From Sedimentisphaerales bacterium (GTDB taxonomy: Bacteria > Planctomycetota > Phycisphaerae > Sedimentisphaerales > Anaerobacaceae), in the NCBI GenBank assembly GCA_016936075.1, contig JAFGPS010000115.1, positions 16,209 to 80,208 of the forward strand: a DNA stretch of 64,000 bases. Direction: 5' to 3'. Made by a program: the position numbers and the translations under genes. The notes under the pieces are model-generated. The model was not told the DNA's origin and did no database searches. It was given only the letters and a program-made list of their open reading frames with translations. Shown in pieces: positions 41,801-56,800 of the stretch; position 1 is the first letter of the stretch; each line of letters begins with the position of its first letter.

Positions 41801-44800
41801 CATTTTGCTCATCATACCATCCTTTAACACGGTAACCTGTATCCGGAACTGCTTTTATTGTTAACTCAGTTCCATCAAAATACGTACCGCTGTTTGGATC
41901 AACTGTACCATGTTCACTGACGTTTACAGTGAGATTGTATTTTGCCAAACCTTTAGGATAGTGATATCCTATATCAACTATTCCAGTATCTGCGACTCCA
42001 TCCATACGTGTTGTATTACCACCAAGGGCAATACCCGGGTCATTAACATCACCGCTTCCGGCATCGATACATGAACTATCAATAGCCTGACCTGATGCGA
42101 TTTGGCTCAGATAATAACCCACTGCGAAATTAGGATCGATAGATATATTGCCAAGACCACTGTCCCATGGTCCGTCCGGATCATTAGGATCCAACGGATT
42201 ATTCGGATCTATCGGATCCCATCCTTCAATTATATTACCAGTTTCAACATCGATAGGACCTCTAACGTTCGATACATCAAGCGCACCAGCCGTTACTGTG
42301 AAGATATAACGTCCTAATAATTTACTCTTGCGGCTGTCATAAATTAAACCTGTTTCTGGATTGGAATTAAGGAATGCACCATTTATACCTGAACCTTCGA
42401 ATTCATAGAATGTATCCGCCTCACCTGTTCCATTAGTGAAACCAACATGGACACTATTACCTCCTAATCCATTCGAACCGCCACTTGCACCACCAGTTTC
42501 CCATTGAATCTGTTCGTAATTGAATTCAATATCAAAATCACCATTGGTACGGTCTGAGCGATCAATCAGAATTAACTGGAAGCTGTTTGTCTTATCCCAT
42601 CTTGATGGGTAATAACCTACACCAACCCAGTTTACACCGAATGCTTTATGTCCACCAACAATACCAGTACCATAAGTTACAACTGGATAAGTGGTACTAT
42701 TTGAATCGCCCGGGTTTGTATCGACATCGGCAAAGAAAGGTGCAATGATAGGACCAGTCTCGCCTAAATCTGTTGTAAGGCCGAATGGTGTATAAGTACC
42801 CATTGGACCATTGAATGTAACATTACCATTATTATTGACATAAAGCTTATCGAATCTGAAACCGAAATAATTAATTGTAAAACCAATATCGACAGCACCA
42901 GTAGAACCATCATCATTTGCTGCCAATGATTCGCTATCAAATCCAGTTCTTATTACAGGTGTGGCATTTGGTAAGACAACTTCTGTAGTTTTTCTTTTAC
43001 TTAAGTCAATATCAGAGTATGTAACTTTAAGTTTAGAAGTTAATGGATAAGGAACATCTCCACTGGAGACTGCAATCTGTGAGCCATTCGTTGACATATT
43101 ACCCCAGATTATACTATCTCTTATTTCGCCAGAGCTTTCATAAGAATTATAGAAACCACCACCTCTTGAATTTAATCCGCTTAATGTATTATTTACAATT
43201 GTACAATTAGCAATCAGTATATCATTTTGCCAGTTGTTTGATATACCACCGCCGTCTCTGCCTGAGGTATTATTGGCTATTAAGCAGTTCTTAATCACAG
43301 TTTGTGAATTTCCGTCTCCTAACAGGTATATTCCACCGCCAGATGTGCTTCCTAAATTGTAAGTAATCTGGCAATCTTTAATAGTGGATGGCCCAACATA
43401 TGACCATATACCGCCACCCTGAGCAATTCCCGAAGTAGATTGGATTTTATTTGTAACCAGGTTCGGATCGTTCAGATTAAAGTTTGGATCGGTCGGGGAA
43501 ATCGGAACGAGCGGAGCGGTTGCATTCGGGTCGTTCGGATCAGGTACCCAGTTCGGGTCAGGAATTTGATAAGAATAAGTTATAACTAAATTGGTTGCTT
43601 CATTGTAGCTTATATTACAACCAATAATTTCAGAATCAGGTGAATTCATAGTGAAAATAGTACCTCTTTTTGAAATGTTTCGAGAGATATCGCAATCAAC
43701 TATAGATACATCGTTAGAATCAATCAGGTATATAGCACTACCATCTTCAGTTGCATTACAGTCGGTAATAGAGCTATTGCTAAGTAAGCCAGAACTATAG
43801 GCACTAAAGTAAATGCCGCCGCCATCTCCGGCTATGTTTCTTGCCATATTACAATCTGTTATATTGAAAGTGCAGTTTTCTGAATAATCTATTGCGCCAC
43901 CGTATGACTCGGCACTGTTTCCAGAAATGTTGCAATCAACAATTCCTGAGTTACAATTTGAACTGAAGAAAATACCACCACCATTGGATGACGCTGTGTT
44001 ATTGAGAATATAACATGCGTTTAGAGTTGATAGTACTCCAGAACTGAGGAAAATACCTGCGCCTCTTGAGGATGTATTTCCACTTATGGTGCAATTATTA
44101 AGTGTTGCAATGCACCCTTGAGCGTAGTAAATACCGCCACCAAGATTTGCGTTGCTATCAAGGAACATGCAGTAATTAAATACAGGTGAGGAATTAGACG
44201 CAACATAAACATCGCCTCCAGAACCTGATGCAGTACAGCCGGTAATGGTTATGTTTGTAAATGTATTGTTTACATTTGAATCAACATAAATACCACCAGC
44301 GTTGCCTCCATTAGCTCTGCAGTTTGTGATTTCAATCTTCGACATAGATGGAATCGCACCATCAGAGATATATATACCACCACCATTTCCATTATTGACG
44401 CTGCAATTATTAATCTTGATACCTGAAATCGAAGGATTGCTGTTTTCTCCTATAAATATTGCACCTCCGTTTTCATTGGAAACAGATGCGTTATTTATTT
44501 TTAAGTTGGCAAGTACTGGATTGGCATTTGAACCTATATATATTCCGCCGCCATTAATAGTAAAGCCATCAATAACTGTTTTAGAAGTTGCGTTGTTACT
44601 TATAGTAAATGCACGGCCGTCGGAAGCATTAATAATTGTCTGAGCGACGTTTTCTGGGTCATCCGGATTTGTGCTTATAATTCTTATGTCTTTTGTAAGC
44701 GCAATATTTCCTGAATAAGTACCTGGAGCAACTACAATTGTGTCTCCGCTGCTTCCCTCTGCATAAGCCAGTGCAAGTGCATCGCCTCCGCCTGAAATCT

Positions 44801-47800
44801 GTTTCAGTACACCGGTACCAAATGTGACCGTAATATTCTTATCTGAATTCATTAACAGGTCCAGTTCTTTTGAGCGTGAGATTAGTTGGCCAATATTATT
44901 ATACCATCCTCTGACGAATAAATTCGGGTCATTTGGTGTTGCTACTATATGAACAATATCTCCGTCGAAGTACATACCGCTCGAAGGTTCGACTGTTCCC
45001 AAACCCTGTGCCTGAACATTCAATGTGTATTGAGGAATCTCCTCGAATCTAACCGTGACAACTCTGGATTCATTTATAGTGATAGTCTGATTTACACTTG
45101 TACTATAATCGCTATCAGTACCAGTCCATTTGGCAACTCGATAGTTCGGATCCGGATAGGCTACAATTGTAACTTTCGATCCCTTCGTATAGCTTCCGAA
45201 AGTCGGATTTACGTGACCATGTGCTTCTTCCGGGCGGAGAATTCTACCATTTTCGTTGACAATGTTGACCGTCAACGATTGTAGATAAGAAATCGTGTAG
45301 TGATAACCCATATCAACCAACCCGGTATCAGAAATACCGTCATTACGCGTTGTATAGATATTTGGCTCATAGCGTTCATCAGCATTAACACTTCCGGAAT
45401 TTACAGCCGGACTATTTGCGCTCTGTCCAGCGGCTGTCTGGCTTAGGAAGTAACCTGTAACAAATAACGGGTCATCAACAATATTGCCGCTCTCAGGATC
45501 CCAACCTGCTGTATCTGCCCATAACTCTTTGTTATATGTATCAAGCGATGACAATGGCTCGACATAAACCGGGTCGCCGACAGACATTTCAGGTGAACCG
45601 TCAAGCATGGCAAAGATGTATCGGCCATTAACACTGCTGTTGCGGCTATCATGTACCAATCCAGTCGGGCTGTCATCAAGGAAATATCCGTTAATTCCTG
45701 AACCGAATAATTCGTAGTATGTACCCACGTCACCGGTACCATTAGAGAAACCGGCATGAGCTGACTGGCCACTATAACCATATTGTCCTTCACTGGCATC
45801 ACCCGTTTCCCAGTTAATTGTTCCGTAGTTAAATTCTATATCGAAGTCACCCGCTTTACGATCAGAACGATCTATAATAATTAGCTGGAATGAGTTCAGT
45901 TTGTCATAATTTTGATTAAAGTAACCCACATCAATCCAGTTAACTCCAAACGCGTTACGGCCTCCGATAGTGCCTGTTCCATATGTAACAATATTTGGTA
46001 CTACATTGTTAGGATCATTAGGATCATTAGGAGCATTAGGATCATCACTCGCGTTGGGATCGATTGTATCGACATCAGCAAAAAACGGTGCGATAATAGA
46101 AGTTGGAATATTACTTGTCAATCCCTCTGGAGTATATTGCCACATTGATTCATCAAATGAGACATTACCATTATTATTGACATAAAGCCGCGAATATTGT
46201 TTTCCATAGAAGTTTATCTCGAAACCTATGTCAACAAGACCTGTTGATCCATCATTATTAGCTGCTAATGAACCGGAATCGAATCCTGAACGGATTACAG
46301 GCTGTGAGTTAGGATTGATTAATGTAAATTCGTTTTTCTCCATGTTATGGATAGTACTGTTGTTTATAAACATTGACGAAGGTCTTGGCTCGTATGGGTC
46401 ACCACCGGCTACCGCAACTTGTGAGCCTTCTTGGGCGAAATTGCTCCAGATAATACTATCGACAATATTCATTGTGCTGTTATATGATGCGTAAACACCA
46501 CCACCATAACCATTAGATACATTGCTTCCTGTAACCGTATTATTGACTATTGTACAGTTCTGTACCAAAGGTGAAGCCAGCCATGTGCTTGAAATACCAC
46601 CACCATCGTGATTGGATGAATTTTGAGTTACCAGGCAGTTTTTAAGCAGCGGATTATCTACCTGTGTCAAGCCGTTACCTGAATAGTATATACCGCCACC
46701 AGAGCCTGATGATATGTTTTTAGTAAAAATACTGTCTGTGACTTCAACGCTCGATCCAAGACTGTGATAGCCGCCGCCGCGTCCGAAGATCAAATCAGTT
46801 TCTGAAGGTATAATAATATTCGGATCATTCGGATCAGTAGAAGGAGGTGCTGTCTCTACCAAAGCTTTGTTATTACTTATAGTTGAATCGAAGATTGAAC
46901 CATCGGAATTAGTTGAATACAGACCGCCGCCGTGGTAAGCATGACTATCGGAAATGATCGAATTAATCATAGTGATAGTTGAATTTGACCAGTAAATACC
47001 ACCGCCGATACATGCTTCGCTGTCGCTGATTTCGCAATCAACGAATTTTAGGCTGCAATCATCTTCGAAAGCTACAGCGCCACCATAGCTTATCATGATA
47101 TCATCAGGTATATTCACATCAGAATCCATATTGGCCGAACTGTTTGTAATGGTACAGTTATAGAATTCCGGATTACTATGTAGAGTTGCGTAAATTGTAC
47201 CACCTAAGTTTTCGATATCCATATTCCTTGTCGGAAATGGATAATCCGGATTACTTGGTCCGGTACCACCAACACCACAAACACCACCAAAAGTGTGATT
47301 GTCTTCGAATACACAATTATAGAATACAGGTGAACTGTAATTTTCACAGAATACAGCACCGCCGTAACCGCTGTACTTCCAATAGTCTTTATAGCGATTT
47401 TCATATGGTGATGAATCATCAGTGGAAGTAGTACCATCCGGACCGTAGTCTCCATACATCCAGCCGTCCCACCATTCAGCTATGTCTTCTTCTTCTGTCG
47501 GAGAGAATATCCAGTTACCACCTCTTCCGCCATATTCGGCATCCTGGCCAGTTGCGTTTCCGCCGTTACCGCCGTTACCACCTTCAGCGGTATTGCCAAC
47601 AAATACGCAGTCTCTGAATGTTGGATTACTGAAGTATCCGGCATATACAGCTCCGCCATAGGCCCATCCGGCCCATCCGCCGTCAAAACCACTTGGGTTT
47701 GCGCTGTCACCATGTCCTCCATTTCCGCCAAATACTGCACAATTTTCGAAGCGGCAATTTTGGATATAAGGTGAACCTTCCTGGATTACTATTGCACCAC

Positions 47801-50800
47801 CGGAAACACTAACTCCGTTTTCACCATCATCTGGATCCTGTGTATCATTGACACCATCAACACCTCGCCAACGGCAATCAATAAATGAACAATTTCTAAT
47901 GGTAGGTGAGCAGGATGTGATAGACATTCTACCGTTTTGGAAAATTATACCATCAATAGTTGCTTCAGTATCAAACGTATTAATAGTAAAGGTATAGCTT
48001 GTTAATATGGTTTGATTAACTACATCCGGATCGTCAGGATTTTCACTGGTAAGAGTGATACCTTTGTCAATAAGTATATTATCGAATGGATCCGGAGGAT
48101 TATATGGACCACCCGGCAAAATTACTGTATCACCGTCTTCGGCTGCTTCGATGGTTCTCTGAATCGTTGTGTATTTCGGATTACTACCAACAACAAAAGT
48201 ATTAGTTTTTTCGAATGTAATGGTTACATCTCTATCCATCCACATGATAACAAAGTTCTCAAGGGCTTTTGATGTATCGTCGAGAGTACCTGTCCAGATT
48301 GACGGCCTATAGCCACCATCAGGTGTAACTGAGACTGTTATTACTGTACCTTCATAGAATGTGCCGCTATTAGGCTGTATAGTACCTCCAGCACCAATAA
48401 CTTTCGTTGTCAGGTTAAATAATTGTAATGTAGTAGCATCACGGAAATGGTATCCGATATCTACAATACCCTCGTCATGGATGTTATCTGTTCGCGTTGT
48501 GTATTGTGCAAGATTGGTGTTTTCAATAAGTGTATCACCTGCATCAATTGCCGGGCTGTTGACATCTTGTCCGGCTGCTCCAGAACTTAGATATACCTTA
48601 CCAAGAGGACCTTCTGTAAATTTCGGGTCAGCAATTATATTTGTGTTGCTAAGGTATGTACCCGAAAACGTTTGAGTTTCCTTGGTAACGGAATCGGAAC
48701 TACCGAAATCACCATCTTCATTACCATAGAACAAGCAGTTTGTATATGTTCCGTCTTTAGTATTGGCTTCGATAATTGCATGCTTGTTATTGTTATAGAA
48801 TATAGAATTTGCTATATTTGCTTTAGAATACAAGTCCAGGAAGAAAGCACCACCTAACTCATTAGTTCTATTGCCACTGAATGTACAGTTTGTGAAATTT
48901 GGAGCTACAAAGAATCTGCCTGATATGACACCACCGTCTCTGTTTGACGAGTTTTCTGTAAACAGACAGTTTTCTATAGTATGATCTATTTGGCCGCCAC
49001 CGCCATAGAATGCGATAGCTCCACCGCTTCCATTGGCTCCACCGGCAGTGTTATCATAGAATGTGCTATTGGAAATATAGGCATCTGATGTTATAAAGAC
49101 AAGTGCACCACCAAGGTCGAGACTATCAGCCATATCAGAAAGATATACTATTCCGAAAGATTCCTCATATTCAGAGCCTGCTGTAAGACCGGTTCCGCCA
49201 ACACACTGGTTGCTGTTTATAGTACAGTTATTCATGGTGACATTGGCTGATACTGCTACTAAAACACCACCGTTTTTAGCATAATTTTTGACAAATGCAG
49301 AATCATTTATAATTGCTTCTACGTCGTTTTTAATGTAGATGGCGCCTCCGCGGCCGTTTAGTCCGCTTATAGCTTTGCTTCCACCGAAGCTGCATGCCTG
49401 GATTTGGAGCAAGATAGGATCGGCATAATCACCGCCATCATAATCGGCAGCGATTGTACCTCCGTTGTCTTCGCTTTCATTTCCTGTGAATATACAGTCA
49501 ATAATATTCGTATTTGAATACAGGTGTATGGCACCGCCGATAGTTGCTGTATTTTTAAGGAAGCGGGATTTTTGTATCATTACGCTTGGACAGTTTTCAC
49601 CAATAAAGATTGCGCCTCCACCATCACTACTAACGGCACTGACTTTAGACGAGTATGTAGCAGACGAAGAGGATGTATATGTTGCCAGAAGTGTGCCATT
49701 TTCTCTTTCGACATAAAGCGTTTCATATTGAGCACGAAGTTCTCCAATTATTTGCTGGACATCACTATCACTAAGATCCATATCATTTGGTATAATTAAA
49801 GTGGCTGTCGATCCGACAATAAAGTCGCCGATGTTGCTGCTGGCTGAATATGCTGCGCCAAGGTTTTCAATAAATGCACATTCGTTAATATCCACAACGC
49901 ATTGACTATTAGCATTAACTGCCTGGTTTGCGTTATCTTCTAAAGTACACTTTTGAAGAGTAATAGTACTGCCCGGATTTGCGAAAATAGCGCCGCCCTG
50001 AGTGAAATAGTAATCATATTCCTGTTCCAGTGCTAAATCAGAGGTCAGTTGTGTTACTTCCTGATAAGCTCTGTTTCCGTTGAATTCGCAATTAATGAAT
50101 GCTGGCGACGAATTATTCTGATATACTGCTCCACCTGCTATTGTACCTGCTGTAGAATATGCGCCTGCACCACCATCTAATGCGTTGTCAGTTTCCTCAT
50201 CACGAGGATATGGATCCTCCAGCGTTCCTCCAGGGCCGCGTACACCTGCTGTACCTGCGATACCCGGAGCTGCGTGGTTATTTGTAAATGTACAGTTTGT
50301 AAAGACTGCATTACTTCCATTTTCACAATATACAGCACCGCCGTGACCGTCACCCTGTGCAATACCGCCGTCACCGCCGGCACCTTGCCAGCCTGTACCA
50401 GCATTTTGCTGGGAACCGTCTCCACCGTCACCTGCCCATGCTCCACGTGCAATGCAGTCAGTAATAGTACAATTTGTGAAGTTTGGTGAACTGCCATCAA
50501 GACATGCGATAGCGCCGCCATAACTGTCACCAGTTGCATTACCACCGTGACCACCCCAGTAGCCATCTACAGTGCTCTGTGCATCTTCTATATCGGTACC
50601 GTCAATACCATCACCGCCGGTTGCGGCTGTGACTGTGCAGTCCTCTATAGTGTTTTTTCTAAATGTCGGCGAACTTGCGTTTTCGCACAAAATTGCTCCG
50701 CCGTATGCGTCGCCTGAGGCATCGGTACCAGAGTCCATTATTGAAGGAGGATCTTCGTCGTTTGGATCATAATCCAATGGACCTCCATCATATAGACCTC

Positions 50801-53800
50801 CGGCTACACCGACGTCACCAATCCATGAAGCATTACGAATAGTGAAACCTTCAATTATACAATCCGCAGTTTCACCGCTATGGAAGTGGAAAGCACGCTG
50901 ACGGGCATATTTTTCAGTGCTTGACAATCCGCAATCGATAATTGTACTTGCTACAATTGAAGGATTATTCGGATCACTGGATTGCATTACTATATTTTTG
51001 CCGCCGAAGTCAATTCCTTCAACGTTGCCTATGGTATAGGTGCCGGGATCGACGATAATTTTAGTATCGCCATAACTGGCTTCTTCGATAGCTCCTTGAA
51101 GAGTATCAACCTGTGAAGGTACCATTATAATACGCGTGACATCTTCTTCGAATTCAACAGTGACAACTTTATTTGCTGTACCTATTGTAACAATATTATC
51201 ATTGATATTCCATGATGGGTCGTTGTCGGAACCTTCCCAGTTTCTTACTCGATAACCCTCGGCCGGATGTGCAGTCAATATGACCCTTGTGTACTCAAAG
51301 TATTTTCCTCCGGCAGGTGTCACTGTAACGGTACCGTTACCTTTGATATTGACAGTTAAATTGTATTGTCCCTGTCCCCAGTAGTGGAAACCAAGATCAA
51401 CTATTCCCGTATCGGGCTCATTATCCACACTTGTCGAAAGCTGGTCCAATCCGAAATTAGCTGCTAAATCGCTTCCGGCATCTATCGCAGGACTGTTTGC
51501 GTTCTGTCCTGTCGAAACCCGGCTGAGGAAGTATCCAGCGACTAATAGCGGGTCAGCTTCGATATTGCCTTCGAGCCAGTTAAGTGTTCTATCTGGTTCG
51601 ACCACGATATTGCTTTGGCCGCCCTGAATAGCACTGTGTGAAACATGAAGCACCGCTGGATAATCCAGTTTGCGAGGATTACTTTCGCTGCCTATGGCAA
51701 TCTGCGTTCCCTGTTGAGCCTGGTTATCCCAGACAATACTATTAACAAGTGTTGTATTGCTTTCATAAGAACAGAACAATCCGCCGCCTTTTCCGCGTCC
51801 AGAAATATCCGGGTCGGATGCGCTATTTTCAACGATAGTACAGTTCTCTATTGTAGGAGTGGCGTTCCACATTGACATAATACCACCACCGCCAATTAGT
51901 GCCGTGTTGCTTTTAACCAGGCAGTTCTTAAGTAACGGTTCTGCTGGAGAACCGCCGAAAGTGATACCGCCGCCGGAGCCCTTAGATGTATTTTCAGCGA
52001 TAATACAATTTTCAATAATTGCATCAGATGACCAGCATACGATACCGCCGCCACCGCCACAGTTCGTTGTAGCCTCCTCAAATAAACTTGGAGGATTGGC
52101 CAGGGAATTTGCATCTCCTGGGACAGGGTAAGTGTTCGGATCATTCGGATCGAAACCTGCCGGCCATGTAGCCTCATTATTCGGATCTATGGGATCCTGC
52201 GGAATTTCTATTGAATATGTTGGCCCTGATGCGATGTTTTCTCTAAACCTGGAATCTTTAATCAGCGGTTTTCCGCCGTTCCAGTACAAAGCACCACCGT
52301 CCTGAGATTCATTGCTTAAGAAAATACAGTTTATTATTTCAATATCGGCTTCATATCCATACCAATTCATAGCACCGCCGTATCGAGCGGTATTTTCAGA
52401 AAATGTACTGTTTGTTATAGATACTGTGCTGCCATTATGGAAGTCGTTTCCGTTGGAGATACCTCCCGCGTAGATTGCACCGCCTTTACTGTCTTGCGAA
52501 CCAAGTTGATGGCCTGTAAATGAGCAATTGTCAATTGTAATTCTTGAATCGTAGTTCCAGTATAGAGCACCTCCCTTGGGATTGCCATATGAGACCGAAG
52601 AATTTCCTCTTGTAACCCTGCCTGATAAATTGCTTGTATATTGTGTTCCTGTAATTGTGACGGTGCAATTTGGATCAAAAGCCTGAGCACCGCCGTAAGC
52701 ACCGGAATTATTACCTGAGAAAACGCAATTTGTAATGGTTGTTGTGCAATTTCTGGAATAGAATTCAGCACCACCATAAGCTCCATCAACTATTGATGTA
52801 CCAAATGTACAGTTTGTCAGTATAACTTTACATCCGGCACTATAGTAGTTTGAACCGCCATAGTTTTTGGTTGAGCTTGAGGAGTATGAACCCTGTGAGC
52901 CTTCACTTGCATCCTGTCCTCCGGCTGCTCCACCTGCACCAGGTTCGTAACCATCACCACCATCGCCACCATTTCCAGGTGTTCCATTTCCTGCAGTACC
53001 TGTACCACCAGCTGCACCTGCTCCTCCATTGCCTCCTGCATATTCTCTATTTACATTTAATATAGCATAGGTCTCGTTTGATTGAAATTGTGAGTTTAGT
53101 ATTTCTACCTGACAATCTTCTCCACAATAAATTGCAGCTCCGAGTGAGTTTTCACCGTTATAACCAGTAGTACCGCCTACACCTCCGTCACCTCCGTTAC
53201 CTGGTGTACCTTCTGCTCCGGCTTGTCCTTCTGCACCTTCAGCTGCACCAGCTCCACCTGCACCGCCCGCGCCTCCGGCTCCGGCTGCACCACCTGTGCC
53301 TCCGGCACCACCAGCACCAGCGATATTGCCAAGACCAAGCACGGTATAGCAATTTTCTACTGTTAAATATTTTATTTCAGGCATGCAGTTCGGGCCAAGA
53401 TAAATAGCACCACCGAGTGCATCACCGCCATTACCGCCGTTACCACCAGTTCCGCCGAGACCGCCGTCACCGCCAAGTCCTCCGTCGCCTCCGTTACCTC
53501 CGTTACCTCCGTTACCTTGATCGCCACCTTCTAGTCCCGGACCACCGTTTTGTCCCTGTTGTCCGGTTTGTCCGGTTCCACCAGCTTGACCATTACCACC
53601 GGCCTGTCCGTCAGCACCTGCACCAGCGTTTCCACCGATAGCACCGCAGTTACGTATTGTTATATTAAGAATAATTGGTGAGCTGTTTGCTTCGAAGTAT
53701 AATGCTCCACCTAAACCGTCACCACCTGTACCGCCATCATTACCAGACACTCCATTAGGACCAGCAACTCCATTTGGTCCGGCTACACCATCTAATCCAT

Positions 53801-56800
53801 CTTCGCCGTCGATACCATTAACAGGCGCATTAGGATCAGCCGAATCTGGCTCAGGCTCAGCAGGATCCGCTGCCTGTGCTTCTGCTTGTGTTTCTCCGGG
53901 CTGCTCCGGTGCTTGTGGTGCCTCTGGAGCTTCGCCATCTACACCTATTTCACCCTGTGCACGACAGTTTTCGATTAAAAGATTCGATAAGGTCGGACTG
54001 CTTCCGTTGAAACATGCTATTGCACCACCATAAGCATTTACGCCATCAGCTCCTGCCGGGGGTGGAGATTGTTCTGTTCTATTTGGGTCAAAAACGGCCA
54101 GACCATTGCGAATTGTTAAACCATCAATTACAGAATCCTGACCTTCACTATTCTCAAATATAAATGCACGTCCGTTCTGGTGTAAATCAATTATCGTCGA
54201 TGCTACACACGTTGGATCATCAGGATATTCGCTTGTTAACGTGATTGCTTTACCCTGGAAATTATAACCTTCAAATCTTGGACTATATATGTCATATGTT
54301 CCGGGAGTTAATATAATTTTATCACCATGTGTATCAACAGCATTAATTGCCGATGATATACTGCTATATTCCGCTGGTACACGTACAACACGTGGTTGAC
54401 GGAATGAAACAGTGACTTCCTTATCAGAATCGATTGTTACTGTATTTGTTTTTGTCCATAAAGTATCGTCGTCAGTACCAATCCATTTATCAACTATATA
54501 ACCTTTTTCAGGTTCAGCCGTTAGGGTAATAACTGTTCCCTCGCGGAAGAATTGGCCTCTCTTATACAGAGGAGTGAGAGTTCCCTGGCCTCCGATGACT
54601 TCTGTTTTCAACTCGTAAAGAGGAATTTCCGCGAATTCGACTTGTACTGTTTTATCGCCTGTCATTGTTATCGTGTTATTCAGGCTGGTAGTAGTGTCAT
54701 CATTGGTTCCGATCCATGTAACGAGCTTGCAGTTCGGATCCGGATATGCTGTGAGTTGAACTACTTCCTGTTTTCTGAATGTACCTTCGTTCGGGTCAAC
54801 ATGTCCCCGCGAATATTCTGCTATATCAGGTGTAATTGGTATTACTTCGCCATCTATTGTTAGTATTTCCTGCACTCCAAGATGTACGAGCGGAGCCGGC
54901 ATAGAGGGATAATGGAAACCCATATCAATAGGACTATTATCGATAATGGCATCCGTAGCTGTTGTATAAGTGCTTGTCTTGAGATAATCGTTTATAGTCG
55001 GATTTCCAGTATTTACGCATGGACTATTGACCAGTTGTCCTGCTGCAATCTGTGTAAGATAGCAGCTTCCAAGCGGTCCATTCAGGAACATTGGATTCGA
55101 TTTGATATTTCCCAGACCTAAGTCACCATCTTCTACGCATGAGAAAGTAGCTACGCAATTTTTCAGTTCATCGCCGTTGTTCCAGAGGATACAGTTGGTA
55201 ATAGTTGGGTTGGAATTAAGGAAAGCGTAAATGCCACCGTCTTGAGTGGCCATTGGCTCGCCTGAATAGATAGTACAGTTTGAAATATTCGGCGACGAAT
55301 ATTCCAGGTGAATACTGCCGCTGTGATATGTTGATGAGTTACTTATTATCTGGCAGTTTGTTATAATAGCATTTGAATGATAACATGCAATTGCACTACC
55401 CATATTTCCAGCGAAATTATACGATATAGTGCAGTTAATAATTTCAGGTGATGCGTATTCACAGTTTATTCCAGCTCCGATACTTGAATAACCGGAAGTT
55501 GTATTATTTATAATGGAACAATCTTTAATTTTAGGCGAAGCATTTAGACAATCAATACCTCCGCCGTAGTTTGTTGCGGTATTATTCGAGATAATGCAAT
55601 CGAGAATGGTCGGAGAAGAATTTTCACAGCTTATACCTCCACCGTATTGTGAAGTACCCCAGCCAATTGTAAAGCCCTGTATTATTGTTTGAGAGTTTTC
55701 ATTATTATGGAACGTTACGACAGAAGAGCCTGGATTATATTCACCTGAAATATAAGTATTTCCAGGACTTGTTTCAGTATTGTTGGGATCGGTTATGTCA
55801 CCACTGCGCAGAGTGATTTTTTTGCCCATGAAATCAATGACTTCTTTATAACTTTTATCAGATTCTACAATAAGAATATCGCCATCGCTGGCGTCATCGA
55901 TAGCGCTTTGTATCGAAGTGTATAAATGCGCAGTATCAGCAGGGGAGTATCTTGTATTCAGGATTTTCCCTGTTCTTGTATTAGGCGCTCCCATAAGAGC
56001 CATTTCCAGATTTACGCTTCCTCCGGATAAATTCGGACGAGGTGACGCGAAAATCGGCTCTACATTAGTAAGCATAAGACTTTTAACTAATTTTGCGGAA
56101 AGAGACGGATTTTGAGCCATAATCACAGCGAATTGTGCCGAAGCATTAGCTGCGGACATCGAAGTGCCGCTTAACATCGCTTCAACAGATGGAATACTGT
56201 CTGAGACCATTGCTGTAGTCAAATAAGTTGGTGTTGCACTTGAAATATTTTTTCCCGGTGCTGCTATATCGACAGAAGAAGGGCCAAAATTTGAAAAACC
56301 AGAAACATTGTTATCTTCATCTACTGACATTACGGAAATAACATTATCCAAATCGAAACTTGCCGGATAAACAGGATTCAGGTCGTTATTATTTCCATAG
56401 CCATTTCCTGCCGCTGCTATTACCAGCAGACCTTTATTTCCGGCGTCTTTGATTGAATCGTAAAGAACCTGAGAATATGTGCCTCCTCCCCAGGAAGCGT
56501 TAATGATTTTTGCGCCGTTATTGGCCGCGTATCCGATGGCTTCTACCGCATCGCTTACAAAAACAGATGGTTCAAGTGAATAATCATCTGCGAAGATTTT
56601 CAAAGCCATCAAATTTATTTTAACGTTTAAATCGGAATTTTCGGTGTTATTGCCGATATTATTTATAATACCCGCGATGTGTGTGCCGTGATAATGTGTG
56701 TCTATTGGGTCACTGTCACTGTCAGTGCGATCAGAAGCAATTGCTCCTGCGAAATCATAACCGTAAATATCATCTATATATCCGTTACCGTCATCATCGA

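Noticed and set aside
53204-53641. His/Leu/Arg-rich plus-strand ORFs
   Set aside because: They are antisense to the Gly-rich tract of the giant gene and have only repeat-derived composition.
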